From the NCBI GenBank assembly GCA_913063495.1, contig CAJXXT010000004.1:1-61905 (forward strand): 61,905 nucleotides of DNA, in the 5' to 3' direction. Below, one piece after another: positions 1 to 9,217 of this stretch. This stretch comes from an uncultured Gammaproteobacteria bacterium. Its GTDB lineage: Bacteria > Pseudomonadota > Gammaproteobacteria > Pseudomonadales > Ketobacteraceae. Both the position numbers and the translations under genes were made by a program. The stretch's first letter is position 1. Each line of letters opens with the position of its first letter. The notes beneath the pieces are model-generated. The model was not told the origin of the DNA. It ran no database searches and worked only from the letters and a program-made list of their open reading frames with translations.

Positions 1-824
1 GGGTTTGATACCACCACATCAACCATATCGTCTATATCTAGGCTGGATAGCGGTTTATTTAAGGTGTTACCGTGGCGAATCTGTTGTGGCACTTCGATTC
101 CGTGCAACATCATATTGGTGGTACATAACAGGTGCGGCAGCTGCTTCTTTTCCACTCCATGCACCGATTGTTGTAGGAGTTTCTCTCCATCGGTGTCTTT
201 GACTTGCTGTTTTAGTGTATCCACCGAACAGGCCAAAAAACCACCCGTGCCACAAGCCGGATCTAGGATGGACTCGCCCAGTTGCGGGTTGATCATCTGC
301 ACGATAAAACGAGTCACCGCTCTCGGGGTGTAAAATTCACCTGCATTACCAGCGCTTTGTAAATCTTTTAGAATTTGCTCGTACAGATCACCAAACAAAT
401 GACGCTCTTCGGAGTTATTGAAATCAATCTCGTTGAGCTTGTTCACTACCTGGCGCAACAGTGTGCCGTTTTTCATGTAGTTAAAAGCATCACTAAAGGC
501 TTCTTTCACCACATAACCCCGCGGATTACTCGCAATGGGTGCACTTAGATCTTTGAGTCTGGCAATCAGCTGGTTATTGATAAAATCCAATAATTCATCA
601 CCGGTGATACCTTCATTATCTGCCGCCCAGTTGCGCCATAAGTATTTCTTGGGGATAGGGGATTTGTAGTTATCCTGTTCAAACTCTAATTCTTCTTCTT
701 GGGCATCAAATATTTTAAGGAACAGTAACCAAGAAAGCTGCCCTAAACGCTGAGCATCACCATCGACCCCGGCGTCTTTTCGCATAATGTCTTGAATGGA
801 TTTTATTACAGATGAAATGGACAT
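1..824 (-). CDS. hsdM: Type I restriction-modification DNA methyltransferase (M) subunit, 3' part cut by window edge
   Basis: N6-adenine methylase subunit of a type I restriction-modification enzyme. It would pair with HsdS for target recognition and with the HsdR encoded just upstream. The frame is open from the ATG at 824 to base 1, about 274 codons. Visible are the N-terminal HsdM helical domain (residues 1-130), the FYTPRAV segment before the SAM site (164-170), SAM motif I DPACGTGGF (188-196), and the start of catalytic motif IV (SN followed by a partial P codon, expected NPPF) at the edge. The start follows the hsdR stop by 34 bp, so the two are almost certainly cotranscribed. The family is about 480-520 aa, so roughly half is visible. 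The distal end and hsdS lie outside the window. Confidence 0.95.
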   Translation of the reverse strand, partial: MSISSVIKSIQDIMRKDAGVDGDAQRLGQLSWLLFLKIFDAQEEELEFEQDNYKSPIPKKYLWRNWAADNEGITGDELLDFINNQLIARLKDLSAPIASNPRGYVVKEAFSDAFNYMKNGTLLRQVVNKLNEIDFNNSEERHLFGDLYEQILKDLQSAGNAGEFYTPRAVTRFIVQMINPQLGESILDPACGTGGFLACSVDTLKQQVKDTDGEKLLQQSVHGVEKKQLPHLLCTTNMMLHGIEVPQQIRHGNTLNKPLSSLDIDDMVDVVVSN

Positions 825-858
825 GGGGTTCTCTATTTAACGTAGATATAAGGTTTAT

Positions 859-3336
859 TTAGGCGCTGTGCTGATCGTCATACAACGCTTGCTCTAATTC
901 GCTCACCGCTTGTTTGTAGGCTTGTGGGCTACCGAAGGCATTTTTAACAATTTCTAGGGGGCGGCCCATTTGGTTAAACGGTGCAATTTTTAATACATCA
1001 CTTGATTCAATTTCGGTTACACCGATATCAGCATATTTATCCAACAAGGTGCTTAAAACGGTTTGCGCCGTTTCATTGTATTTGGTGAAGTAATTGCGCT
1101 TTTTGACGTTGTCGGCACGTTCCTTTCGAGTTAGCGGGGGCTGATCATATACGACATGACAGATGAGGTCGAATGGCCCCATCTCTTTGCTAACGTCTTG
1201 CTCTAAGGCTTGCCAAATAACACCATGATTGGCCAATTCATCTATAACAACCTGTTTTCGCTCGGCGCTGTTCCAGGTCTTTACAAACTCATCTAAGGAT
1301 TCAAATTGTTTGAGTACGGTATTGCGGGTGTAGTCTTTGAAGGATTCAGTAACCAGCTTTCCGTCGGTATCATAATATTGCACTCGCTCAGCAATCTTCT
1401 TAACGGTAACACCGGACACATGGAATTTAATAAAGCGATCTTCTTCGTCGTCTCCCCACTCTTTTTCCCAATCGGCTTCGCTACCTCCACTCCCACCTAA
1501 GGGCCCATCCGGATCTTGCCCACCGGGGCTGTATTCGGCGCCAGCGTCATCAACACCATCAGGATCAAACTCTGGCGTTGGCTCATACTCCTCCGCACCA
1601 AGCTCCTCATCAAACGAGGCATCGTCTAAATCGATGATTGCCTCTGGTGTACTCACCATAACTTTTTCCGGTGGGCCATCAAAGGCTTCATCGGCAAATA
1701 GCTCGGTGGCTTTTTTAAAATCGAGAATGGTAAACCAAAGCTTGTTGTAACGGTCATCAATGCGGGTGCCACGGCCAATGATCTGCTTGAACTTGGTCAT
1801 GGATTGAATGTTTTGATCAAGTACAACTAACTTACAGGTTTTTGCATCAACACCCGTGGTCATTAGCTCTGATGTGGTGGCGATCACCGGGTAGGCTTTT
1901 TTCGGATTGATGAAGTTATCGAGCTGGGCTTTGCCTAGGTCATCATCGCCGGTAATCTTCATCACGTATTTATCGTTCTTTTTTACCTGCTCGGGGCTTA
2001 AATTAACCAATGCCCGGCGCATACGTTCCGCATGATCAATATCGTTACAGAACACGATGGTTTTTGCCATAGGGTCGGTGCGTTTTAGATAAGCCGTAAT
2101 CGTCTCAGCCACCAGCTCTGTACGATCATCTATGACCAGGGTTCGATCAAAATCTTTTAGGTTGTAGATACGGTCTTTGATGACTTCATTGTTCTTATCT
2201 ATCTGGCCCTTTTCTGGTCGCCAGCCTTGCAGATCAATATCGAGATCAACACGCACTACTTTGTAGGGCGCTAAAAATCCATCTTCAATACCTTCTTTTA
2301 GGGAATAGGTGTAAACCGGCTCACCAAAGTAATCGATATTAGAGACTTCCTCTGTTTCTTTCGGTGTGGCGGTAAGGCCTATTTGTGTGGCAGAGGAAAA
2401 GTATTCAAGGATCTCACGCCATGCACTGTCTTCTGACGCGCTGCCTCGGTGGCACTCATCAATGACAATTAGGTCAAAGAAGCCAGGATCTACCTGCTTG
2501 TAGGCTTTTTGAGACTCCTCTGGCCCCGTTAAGGCCTGGTAGAGTGCCAAGTGTATCTCGTAAGCAGGATCTACCGTGCGCCCTGTAATTTTAGTCATTG
2601 CTTGACCAAAGGGCTGGAAGTCATTAATACGAGTTTGATCGATCAGGATGTTTCTATCCGCTAGAAATAGAATTCGCTTCTTCTGTTTCGCTTTCCATAA
2701 ACGCCAGATAATTTGAAAGGCGGTATAGGTTTTACCGGTACCGGTGGCCATCACCAATAAGTTACGGTTCTGACCTCGAGAAACCGCCTCTACGGTTTTA
2801 TTAATCGCTTGTAGCTGATAGTAACGGGGGGCTTTGCCACTACCGTCATCATGATAATCTTGGGTGATAAAAGGGAGCTGCTCTTCAGTATAGCCTTTAA
2901 AGATCTTGTACTTTTGCCATAGGGTTTCTGGACTTGGAAAATCATCGAGTGCAATTTCTGTTTCTAGCGGCAGCCCCTCTGCCACGGTTTTGTCGTGAAA
3001 GATAAAACCATCACCATTGGAGGCAAATACAAATGGCACATCAAGCAAACGGGCATAGTCCAAGCTTTGCTGCATACCTTTGCCTATTTCGTGCTTGTTG
3101 GCTTTGGCTTCGATCACGGCTAGGGGCATATTGGGCTTGTGGTAGAGGACAATATCAGCAGATTTAACGGTTTTACGCATTCCGATCTGACCACGAACAA
3201 TCACTTTACCGTCTCGCAGCTTCACCTCTTGGCGAATTTGCATCATGGAATCCCAACCGGCCTTTTCTACATGGGGCATGATGTACTTGGAGATTATGTC
3301 AGCTTCGCTTAGTTGTTTTTTTGCTTTTGTGTCCAT
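859..3336 (-). CDS. hsdR: Type I restriction endonuclease R subunit (EcoEI-like)
   Basis: Motor and nuclease subunit of the type I system; it translocates DNA with ATP and cuts unmethylated DNA. The 825-residue protein begins with a PD-(D/E)xK nuclease domain (D61, then E76-A-K78 in VIEAKA). An SF2 helicase core follows: Walker A ATGTGKT (197-203), Walker B DECH (293-296) and motif III TATP (322-325). An acidic linker lies near residues 560-625, followed by an EcoEI_R_C-type C-terminal domain. Length and order match type IB R subunits. All catalytic motifs are present with no frameshift, so it is probably functional if hsdS is intact. It lies between a small HTH gene and hsdM on the same strand. 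Confidence 0.95.
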   Translation of the reverse strand: MDTKAKKQLSEADIISKYIMPHVEKAGWDSMMQIRQEVKLRDGKVIVRGQIGMRKTVKSADIVLYHKPNMPLAVIEAKANKHEIGKGMQQSLDYARLLDVPFVFASNGDGFIFHDKTVAEGLPLETEIALDDFPSPETLWQKYKIFKGYTEEQLPFITQDYHDDGSGKAPRYYQLQAINKTVEAVSRGQNRNLLVMATGTGKTYTAFQIIWRLWKAKQKKRILFLADRNILIDQTRINDFQPFGQAMTKITGRTVDPAYEIHLALYQALTGPEESQKAYKQVDPGFFDLIVIDECHRGSASEDSAWREILEYFSSATQIGLTATPKETEEVSNIDYFGEPVYTYSLKEGIEDGFLAPYKVVRVDLDIDLQGWRPEKGQIDKNNEVIKDRIYNLKDFDRTLVIDDRTELVAETITAYLKRTDPMAKTIVFCNDIDHAERMRRALVNLSPEQVKKNDKYVMKITGDDDLGKAQLDNFINPKKAYPVIATTSELMTTGVDAKTCKLVVLDQNIQSMTKFKQIIGRGTRIDDRYNKLWFTILDFKKATELFADEAFDGPPEKVMVSTPEAIIDLDDASFDEELGAEEYEPTPEFDPDGVDDAGAEYSPGGQDPDGPLGGSGGSEADWEKEWGDDEEDRFIKFHVSGVTVKKIAERVQYYDTDGKLVTESFKDYTRNTVLKQFESLDEFVKTWNSAERKQVVIDELANHGVIWQALEQDVSKEMGPFDLICHVVYDQPPLTRKERADNVKKRNYFTKYNETAQTVLSTLLDKYADIGVTEIESSDVLKIAPFNQMGRPLEIVKNAFGSPQAYKQAVSELEQALYDDQHSA

Positions 3337-3388
3337 ACCGCCAATTCTTTTGGTTCTTCACTCTTTCAAGTGGTTAACGTGTATTGTC

Positions 3389-3598
3389 CTAACTCGCTAT
3401 TTTCTGGATTTCTAATAGCTCGCCTATCTCACAACTTAGAAAATCACACAGCTTTTCGAGCACTGAAAATTCTACTCGTAGCGTTTCTTCGTAGTAAAGC
3501 CTTGTGATAGTGCCTCGATGCACTCCGGTAGCCCGCGCTACGTCGGTGATTTTTAGTCGTTTTTCACCCATGATTCGGCTTAGATTGTTTTTAACCAT
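3389..3598 (-). CDS. Small Cro/C1-type HTH regulator upstream of hsdR
   Basis: A 69-residue protein made almost entirely of one Cro/C1-type (HTH_26-like) helix-turn-helix: ITDVARATGVHRGTITRLYY is the recognition segment, and SVLEKLCDFLSCEIGELLE matches the family C-terminal helices. The ATG has a strong Shine-Dalgarno (GGGGGA) seven bases upstream. It sits 52 bp before hsdR on the same strand. Small HTH genes in this place often act as control proteins that time expression of the restriction subunit; that role is inferred here from position only. Confidence 0.85.
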   Translation of the reverse strand: MVKNNLSRIMGEKRLKITDVARATGVHRGTITRLYYEETLRVEFSVLEKLCDFLSCEIGELLEIQKIAS

Positions 3599-3676
3599 GT
3601 ATCCCCCGTCTTTAACTAACTCATCTTGCCCTGCTGCAGGGCATGTTACAACTAATAAAACGCCCGGATTCCGGAC

Positions 3677-3707
3677 AAAAAAAAGCCCCTGATTTAGGGG
3701 CTTTTTT
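3677..3707 (-). terminator. Rho-independent terminator (works in both directions)
   Basis: Stem GCCCCT / AGGGGC with a 5-base loop. It is flanked by an A-run on one side and a T-run on the other, so it has a U-tract whichever strand is read. It ends the leftward transcript of the 3740-4617 gene pair and isolates the restriction operon. Confidence 0.85.
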
Positions 3708-3739
3708 ACACTGCTATTTCTATTCTTAGGGTTGCTACA

Positions 3740-4252
3740 TTAGAGTTTCAACGCATCAACTGCTTCAAACAAATCGAATGGTACGTTTAATTCACCAATT
3801 TCAGCCAATGCAACCCGGTCTTGCTCTGGAATCTCCAGATAATCAACTTTCGCCTTTAGCACCTGAACAAGAATACTAGACACCAAGGCATCACCGCCTT
3901 TTAGCCCTTCTTTGAATTTCGGAGTTTGAGGGGTATCAGAAGTCATTTGAGCCAAAACCGCTGACGCTAACAAGAACTCAGACACTGCTTGTTTATTACA
4001 CAAATAGTCTGAATTGAAGTAGTGGTACGCTATGGCTGACTTCAACGACACCTTCGACAGCTTTAACGCATTGATTTTGTCGTATGGCAGCACTTTCTTT
4101 TGCTTTTTACAGTCTACTATCTGAGATTCAACCGCTATTAAGCTGTTACTAAAGTCGAGTAATGCTAATTGCCCGGCGTTACGCTTTGGGTCTTCGCTAG
4201 CACACGCTGACGCTGTAAATATGATTAAACCAAGAACGACAAAACTTCGCAT
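3740..4252 (-). CDS. Exported protein of unknown function
   Basis: Not recognised as a known family. The start is placed at the ATG at 4252, because AAGGAG lies seven bases upstream; an ATG 24 bases earlier has no ribosome site. The resulting 170-residue protein opens with a secretion signal (MRSFVVLGLIIFTASACAS). This could be cleaved by signal peptidase I or, less typically, lipidated at the Cys of ASAC. The mature part is mostly helical, with two Cys residues (in DCKKQ and LCNKQ). It follows the 4285-4617 gene by 32 bp and is probably in the same operon, ending at the terminator at 3677-3707. A periplasmic location is inferred. Confidence 0.7.
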   Translation of the reverse strand: MRSFVVLGLIIFTASACASEDPKRNAGQLALLDFSNSLIAVESQIVDCKKQKKVLPYDKINALKLSKVSLKSAIAYHYFNSDYLCNKQAVSEFLLASAVLAQMTSDTPQTPKFKEGLKGGDALVSSILVQVLKAKVDYLEIPEQDRVALAEIGELNVPFDLFEAVDALKL

Positions 4253-4284
4253 GAACCACTCCTTATTGATAAACACTATTCTTA

Positions 4285-4617
4285 TTAATGGACACTACAA
4301 CCATTAGAAACCGCTTGCCAAAATTGCTTTTCTTTATAGTTAGACGTATTAAGCCAAGCCATATCAGCAATGTTCTCGATGGTTTTACGTTTAATTGCAG
4401 GGATTGCTCCCATTGACTGTTTCAACGTCTTAAAGTCAGTGTCGTAAATCGCGTATGACGCTTCTAACATGCCGTTCCCGGCAAATATATTCAAAATAAC
4501 ACCACCACCCATGACAACCGCCAATGCATTTGCATAAACATGCTTTGAACGTATGTTCTCAATCGCATCAAGACTGACTGGGCTAAATTTAATCTCTCCG
4601 ATATTTGGACAATCCAT
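4285..4617 (-). CDS. Small hypothetical protein
   Basis: A 110-residue protein with no recognised domain. It has a good ribosome site (GGAAGGAA directly before the ATG) and continuous coding character. A hydrophobic central stretch (ANALAVVMGGGVILNIFAG) could be one membrane helix or a buried strand-helix. It ends in NGCSVH. It is the first gene of a two-gene leftward unit with the exported protein downstream. Partnership of the two is inferred from spacing only. Confidence 0.6.
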   Translation of the reverse strand: MDCPNIGEIKFSPVSLDAIENIRSKHVYANALAVVMGGGVILNIFAGNGMLEASYAIYDTDFKTLKQSMGAIPAIKRKTIENIADMAWLNTSNYKEKQFWQAVSNGCSVH

Positions 4618-4696
4618 TTCCTTCCATTCCTTATAGTATTAAAAATCCATTAAGTAGGCTGAATTATACCGTTTTGAAGGAGTTTTCATAGAGGTG

Positions 4697-4723
4697 TTTC
4701 TTGCTCACGAAGCGTGCAAGAAA
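4697..4723. repeat. Hairpin (11-bp stem, one bulge) in intergenic DNA
   Basis: TTTCTTGC and CACG pair with CGTG and CAAGAAA around a 3-base loop, with one bulged T. No gene clearly ends here. It lies between the promoter side of the 4285 gene and the IS relic, so it may be a leftover terminator or an IS-associated structure. Confidence 0.5.
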
Positions 4724-4799
4724 ATGCGCGATTTTTCCATTTGATAATCAATCCTCTGTACTCTGATAAGCCTAGCAGCCCTGCTCAACACCCGCATCA

Positions 4800-5263
4800 C
4801 TCACCTTTCCAAACAAGTATTTCGCCATTGCTGAATCGTTCAGTGCACCCCTTGGTACTGCGCTTACTCGTTCAGCTCTCGTAACATTGAAGATATGTTG
4901 GCAGAGCGCGGCCTTAAGATTGATCATAGCACTCTGAATAGCTGGGTTATTCACTGCACCGAAGTTGAAAAAAACGCTCCATATAAAAAAGAAACAGCCA
5001 AGTGATCACTGGAGAATGGACGAAACCTATTTGAAAGTAAGGGGGGCAGTGGCGCTACTATTATCGGGCAGTCGACAAAGAGGGGTACTATCGATTTCCT
5101 TCTCACTGCTAAACGCGACAGCAAGGCCGCTCTACGCTTCCTCAACAAAGCCATTAATCAGCCCAACAATGAGAATAATCGGCAAATAAAAATCCGCCAA
5201 TGTTAGTATCTCAACAACATTGTCGAACTAAATCTCCAACGACACAAACAGAGAACAAATGTC
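4800..5263 (+). pseudogene. IS6-family transposase relic
   Basis: Read across frames this is a decayed IS6-family DDE transposase. It contains QCTPWYCAYSFSSRNIEDML then AERGLKIDHSTLNSW (N-terminal HTH region), HWRMDETYLKVRG (first catalytic Asp segment) and TIDFLLTAKRDSKAALRFLN. It ends with YLNNIVELN, the C-terminal region. At least two frameshifts and internal stops separate the parts, and the stretch with the second catalytic Asp is mostly gone. Its last frame runs open into the gene starting at 5264. Confidence 0.85.
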
Positions 5264-6367
5264 ATGAAAAAAGAAACAAAGTACCTCTACACTTCCTATA
5301 AGCTGCTTAAAGCTAGAAATAACGCCACCAGCTCCCATACACCTATTACAAAGCAAAAACTTTTATTTCGTTTGCTTATCTCGACCTTTCTTTGCTTTGC
5401 CCCAAGCATATCAAATTCAGAAAATGCTCTCATATACCCACAAAAACAAACATCTGAAATCAGCGGCATTGCTGCAGTCAACACATCAACATTTTTAGCC
5501 TCACACGACCAGAAGAAAAATGAAGAAATGGCATTCTCTATCATATCTATTTCACATATCGGCAAACCCATAAAACAGAAATATCTCCCCCTAACAAAAG
5601 AGAAAAAAGGAATCTTAAGAGATAACATCGCTGACCTGGAAGCTATCTGCAAGGATACATCCAGCAATTTCTTCTATGCATTTGAAAGCCAAAACTATAA
5701 TTCTACGGGAGGACGAGTTCTAAAAATCGAACTAGATAGTGCAACCTCAAAAATCCATGTAGTTGACGCTAGGAGGCTGCCTCCTGGCTTTTCAAACACA
5801 AACAAAGAAGGCTATAACCTAGAAGGTGCATTATGCCTAGGAAGCAATGAATTCCTAATAAGCGACAGAGAATCTGGGAAAATATTCAAAACGAAATGGA
5901 ATAAAGACACACTATTTCTAGAGGCAACCAAGCTTGTAAGCGACGGATTATCATCCGAAAAACTAACTGGATATAATAGAAAAATATCAGATCTAAGTCT
6001 TTTGGGGAATGTAATAATTGCTTCGGCGGCAAATGACCCTGAACCAAAAACACCTGAAAAAAAAGACTTTGGACCATTTAAGTCTCTAATCTATAAAATA
6101 GGGAGTATCGACAATTCAGGAGGTATTCACTTAAAAGGGGAAATCGAAATACTACACCATATCAACTCTTATAAAGCAGAAGCTATAGAAATCACCTCCA
6201 GATCGGTGAGCACTCTTTACGAAAAAAGCACTCCCTATCAAATACTCATGGGCTCTGACGATGAGAAGCTAGGCGGCAGCATTCAAATCTTCGCTCTAAA
6301 CATTCCGCTTTCCGTCTCTTTCAGGAAACATTCAAACAGCTCAAGATTCGATGAAGGTGAGCCCTAA
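5264..6367 (+). CDS. Putative secreted beta-propeller (phytase/SdiA-regulated-like) protein
   Basis: A 367-residue protein, very AT-rich in codon use. After about 30 charged residues it has a secretion signal (LLFRLLISTFLCFAPSIS). The rest shows repeated strand pairs with EISGIAAV, DLEAIC, YAFES and LEGALCLGSNEFLISDRES, which resemble the blades of esterase-like phytase or SdiA-regulated propellers. This is a weak, pattern-level match. The signal peptide is unusually far from the start, and no internal Met lies closer. The reading frame is open upstream to about 5208, inside the IS6 relic, so the native 5' end may have been replaced. Its 3' end overlaps the converging deaminase gene by 4 bp. 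Confidence 0.6.
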   Translation: MKKETKYLYTSYKLLKARNNATSSHTPITKQKLLFRLLISTFLCFAPSISNSENALIYPQKQTSEISGIAAVNTSTFLASHDQKKNEEMAFSIISISHIGKPIKQKYLPLTKEKKGILRDNIADLEAICKDTSSNFFYAFESQNYNSTGGRVLKIELDSATSKIHVVDARRLPPGFSNTNKEGYNLEGALCLGSNEFLISDRESGKIFKTKWNKDTLFLEATKLVSDGLSSEKLTGYNRKISDLSLLGNVIIASAANDPEPKTPEKKDFGPFKSLIYKIGSIDNSGGIHLKGEIEILHHINSYKAEAIEITSRSVSTLYEKSTPYQILMGSDDEKLGGSIQIFALNIPLSVSFRKHSNSSRFDEGEP

Positions 6368-7983
6368 TGTAATCTGTCTTTTTCAAATAGCACGTCAACT
6401 TCAAACGCACGCAATGCCTTCTCTAACTTCCATTGCGTGCTCATTTTTTCACTTGACGTCAATTGTTTTTTACACGCTAAAGATACCTCCATGAAGCTTC
6501 CTAAGCAACTAGAACGCACATGATTGTAATCTCCATCCACCCACAAACTATCGCCAGAAAGAAACGAGTACTCTAGACTATTATGTAGCATTGTTCGTAT
6601 CATAATATAATCAACCACATCAAAATGATGTACTGCCAAAACAAACTGTTCTGTCATAGATGTATTCAATATACCAAGGTCGTCCGTTGCCAAAACAACC
6701 GGAACCCCCGCCGCCAGATAGACGGGAAGCGGGTGACGATCCAAATCAAATTGAAAAATTTGGTTATTGCTAGATAACAACACTTCCACGACACGTTTAT
6801 CATTTGCCATACTTTGAAGCAACTCTAGATGGTCTGTCTCCGACAACAAACTAAGGCCATGGCCTACACGGTCAACCCCCGCCAACTTGATTGCTTCAGT
6901 CATATGAAAAGTCATATTGCTAGAGCCTACTAAGCTATCAACTAGCTCACCTGCATGCAGTGATACTTTCACGTTTGGAAATTTGGCACGGAAAAAGGCT
7001 ACCATTCGCATCTGTTCGCTATAGTTTTCCAGCGATGACTCTGAATCCTCCCTAGCAACCATATTCACACCCACAACTAGATCACTTCTATTAACTGTTT
7101 CAAAAGCCAGCATCAACTGAGAAAACACCACAGAATTAGGTAATAACCGTATAGCATAAGTTTGAAATCTAACAAGTACATCGCATCCCGGCTCCGCATT
7201 GCTTTCCTCGCAATTTAGTTCACTATTAGAGTCCGAGAGAACCGATTCTAACAGTCGAATATTCTCTTCAACAATCTCCTCGAACCCCTGGTCAAATAAC
7301 AATCTGTAGCTACGTTCAAACTCCTCCCCGCCAGCGCTCTCCCCAAAGTTCAAACCTGATGCAAGTTCATTGGCACGCCTCTGCACGGTGGAATTTCGAA
7401 CCATCGTTTCCAAATAGCCAACCTTATCGGCCTTTGCAATCGCCCTAATCCTAGAAAGCACCCTAGAAGGGTGGTCCTGAGTTATCGATTTAAATTTACT
7501 AAACGTATTAAAAAAGTGATCACTACTTGACAGCACGTCTTTGTCAGCCCCCTCCATTGTCCAAGCATCTAAGACAGATAACTGAAAACTCTCGTCATCT
7601 AATATACTACTCAGCACCTTGCCATCAGGCTTACTTCTATCTACATAATTACCCACTGGTCTTCGAAGCACTGATCTCTTTGCCTCGTCATAAATATAGG
7701 CAGAATAATCAACCCTAAGACTTAATAAATCCTGAGGATGAATAGAACCGGTAAGATGGTGATGAATATCCCCACCCTTTGGCATTTTCTCAAAAAAATT
7801 ACTCAGCCAAATAACATCATCACGATGCTCATTTACAATTCGATTCATACGTTGGCGACCATCTTCGATTGTAAATGCTTTGGTCTCATACGAAATAGGC
7901 GAGTTGCTACACCCTACCTGAAAAACACCTATAACAAGGAAAAAGAAACACCTTACACCAGTAGAAGCCATCGAACTCACCAT
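6364..7983 (-). CDS. Adenosine deaminase-family lipoprotein
   Basis: Predicted to deaminate adenosine-type nucleosides outside the cytoplasm. The N-terminus is a lipoprotein signal ending in VGC (Cys25). The amidohydrolase barrel follows, with the zinc motif HHH (74-76, in DIHHHLTGS), SLHAGE (catalytic Glu segment), VGHGLSL and LATDDLGI (metal Asp). This order is that of adenosine deaminases. At 539 aa it is longer than the cytoplasmic enzyme (about 330), like secreted ADGF-type deaminases. The ATG overlaps the upstream stop as TGATG, so translation is probably coupled to the 7983-8639 gene; a TTG one codon earlier is less likely. All visible metal ligands are intact. Confidence 0.88.
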   Translation of the reverse strand: MVSSMASTGVRCFFFLVIGVFQVGCSNSPISYETKAFTIEDGRQRMNRIVNEHRDDVIWLSNFFEKMPKGGDIHHHLTGSIHPQDLLSLRVDYSAYIYDEAKRSVLRRPVGNYVDRSKPDGKVLSSILDDESFQLSVLDAWTMEGADKDVLSSSDHFFNTFSKFKSITQDHPSRVLSRIRAIAKADKVGYLETMVRNSTVQRRANELASGLNFGESAGGEEFERSYRLLFDQGFEEIVEENIRLLESVLSDSNSELNCEESNAEPGCDVLVRFQTYAIRLLPNSVVFSQLMLAFETVNRSDLVVGVNMVAREDSESSLENYSEQMRMVAFFRAKFPNVKVSLHAGELVDSLVGSSNMTFHMTEAIKLAGVDRVGHGLSLLSETDHLELLQSMANDKRVVEVLLSSNNQIFQFDLDRHPLPVYLAAGVPVVLATDDLGILNTSMTEQFVLAVHHFDVVDYIMIRTMLHNSLEYSFLSGDSLWVDGDYNHVRSSCLGSFMEVSLACKKQLTSSEKMSTQWKLEKALRAFEVDVLFEKDRLH

Positions 7984-8639
7984 CAATCATACACTTCTAT
8001 ATAAACATCGCGATCTCTATAGAAATACTCTTTGTATAACCTCAACAAAACCTTAATATCAAAGCTTTTACCCACAGGAACTGACACGGTCCATATCCAA
8101 CCGGGTTTCAATCCATTAGACCCTTCCCCTATAGCTTTAACCCGAGTATACCCAGGTGCACCAGCCCCCCTCAACGCCTTTCCAAAATCAATCAACGTTT
8201 CCTCGCCCTCTTCAAGGGTATACCAACTATACTGATCCTCGTCATTAGTTTTGTTTTCTTTATCAATTTTTTTCATCATTCTTTCGCTTTGTCGAATTAC
8301 ATCAATAGTTTCTACACTTGGTGTCCAAAAACGAAGCACTTTAGCTTCATGCTTCTCTTTAAGCTTCCCTTCTTTATCAAGTGAATACGTAGCCGATGTA
8401 CCTGCCTTAAAAATACTAAAAAAACTATGCGCAACGTCTGGTCTTGCTAGACTAACGATACATAAAGCTATGACCATTAAACCCATTACTATGCCAGTAA
8501 TGATCGTAACCGGTATTTCCTGACCCATGATACGAATAATAGGAACATTAGCACTAGCTTTTGCGATGTTAGCTTCTGACGAACCTGCTCCTTCACCATC
8601 AGGCGGTGATGCTTGATTTAATTCTGTACTATTTGACAT
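7983..8639 (-). CDS. Single-span membrane protein coupled to the deaminase
   Basis: Not recognised. The start is taken at 8639, where AAGAAG precedes the ATG; a longer frame to 8732 has no ribosome site and an atypical N-terminus. The 218-residue protein has about 45 hydrophilic residues, one transmembrane helix (TIITGIVMGLMVIALCIVSL) and a roughly 150-residue soluble domain ending in a basic/aromatic segment (LLRLYKEYFYRDRDVYIEVYD). The stop overlaps the start of the deaminase lipoprotein. The pair may form an envelope unit, but the function is unknown. Confidence 0.65.
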   Translation of the reverse strand: MSNSTELNQASPPDGEGAGSSEANIAKASANVPIIRIMGQEIPVTIITGIVMGLMVIALCIVSLARPDVAHSFFSIFKAGTSATYSLDKEGKLKEKHEAKVLRFWTPSVETIDVIRQSERMMKKIDKENKTNDEDQYSWYTLEEGEETLIDFGKALRGAGAPGYTRVKAIGEGSNGLKPGWIWTVSVPVGKSFDIKVLLRLYKEYFYRDRDVYIEVYD

Positions 8640-8889
8640 ATATAATTCTTCTTGGATAACAAAACAATCACAAAACGATGCATCATCACCGTAACCAAAT
8701 AAGCCAATGGCACGACACACCTCCCTTAACACAACCCCCGGCCATCAAGCTTATTCTACCTTCTCTATTGCCAATATAAATGACAGCAAAGAAAAAAAGA
8801 ACTCTTTAGTTAAAACATATCTAGGCTTCTCTTTCAAATAAGCTGCCTTCCCTACATTATTGCCAGTTGTGTCGCGTCCAAAGAGGCCA

Positions 8890-9205
8890 TCTCATGACAT
8901 TGCAAAATATTATTTTACAACCCTATCAAACCGAGCGATCTATGACCACCATCAAAGGCAGTCACGAACCCAAATTCATCATTCTTCAATGCGTTCGCTG
9001 GTATTATTCTTATTCGCTGAACTATCGAAACATCGAAGAAGTGATGGCAATAGGTATACTATCCATTTCCTTCTCGCTGTTAAACGCGACACCAAGACCG
9101 CTCTAGTTTCTTCAATAAGGCCATTATTAGCTCTCTTCGAACAGAGGCTGACTGGAAGGTAATGATAAAACGCATTTTGTGCATGATTCGTGGCAACCAT
9201 CAATT
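8890..9205 (+). pseudogene. IS-A transposase (IS6 family), internally deleted
   Basis: The start encodes PYQTERSM and then ILQCVRWYYSYSLNYRNIEE, the N-terminal region of an IS6 transposase. After EEVMA the sequence jumps, with a frame change, to NRYTIHFLLAVKRDTKTAL from the middle of the catalytic domain. About 70-100 codons, including the first catalytic Asp region, are missing. The remainder is short and stops near 9162. Non-functional. Confidence 0.85.
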
Positions 9206-9217
9206 GGATCGGCTAGA

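Noticed and set aside
5296..5667. A 123-residue minus-strand gene opposite the secreted propeller gene
   Set aside because: No ribosome site or domain; the plus-strand frame is longer and has a signal peptide.
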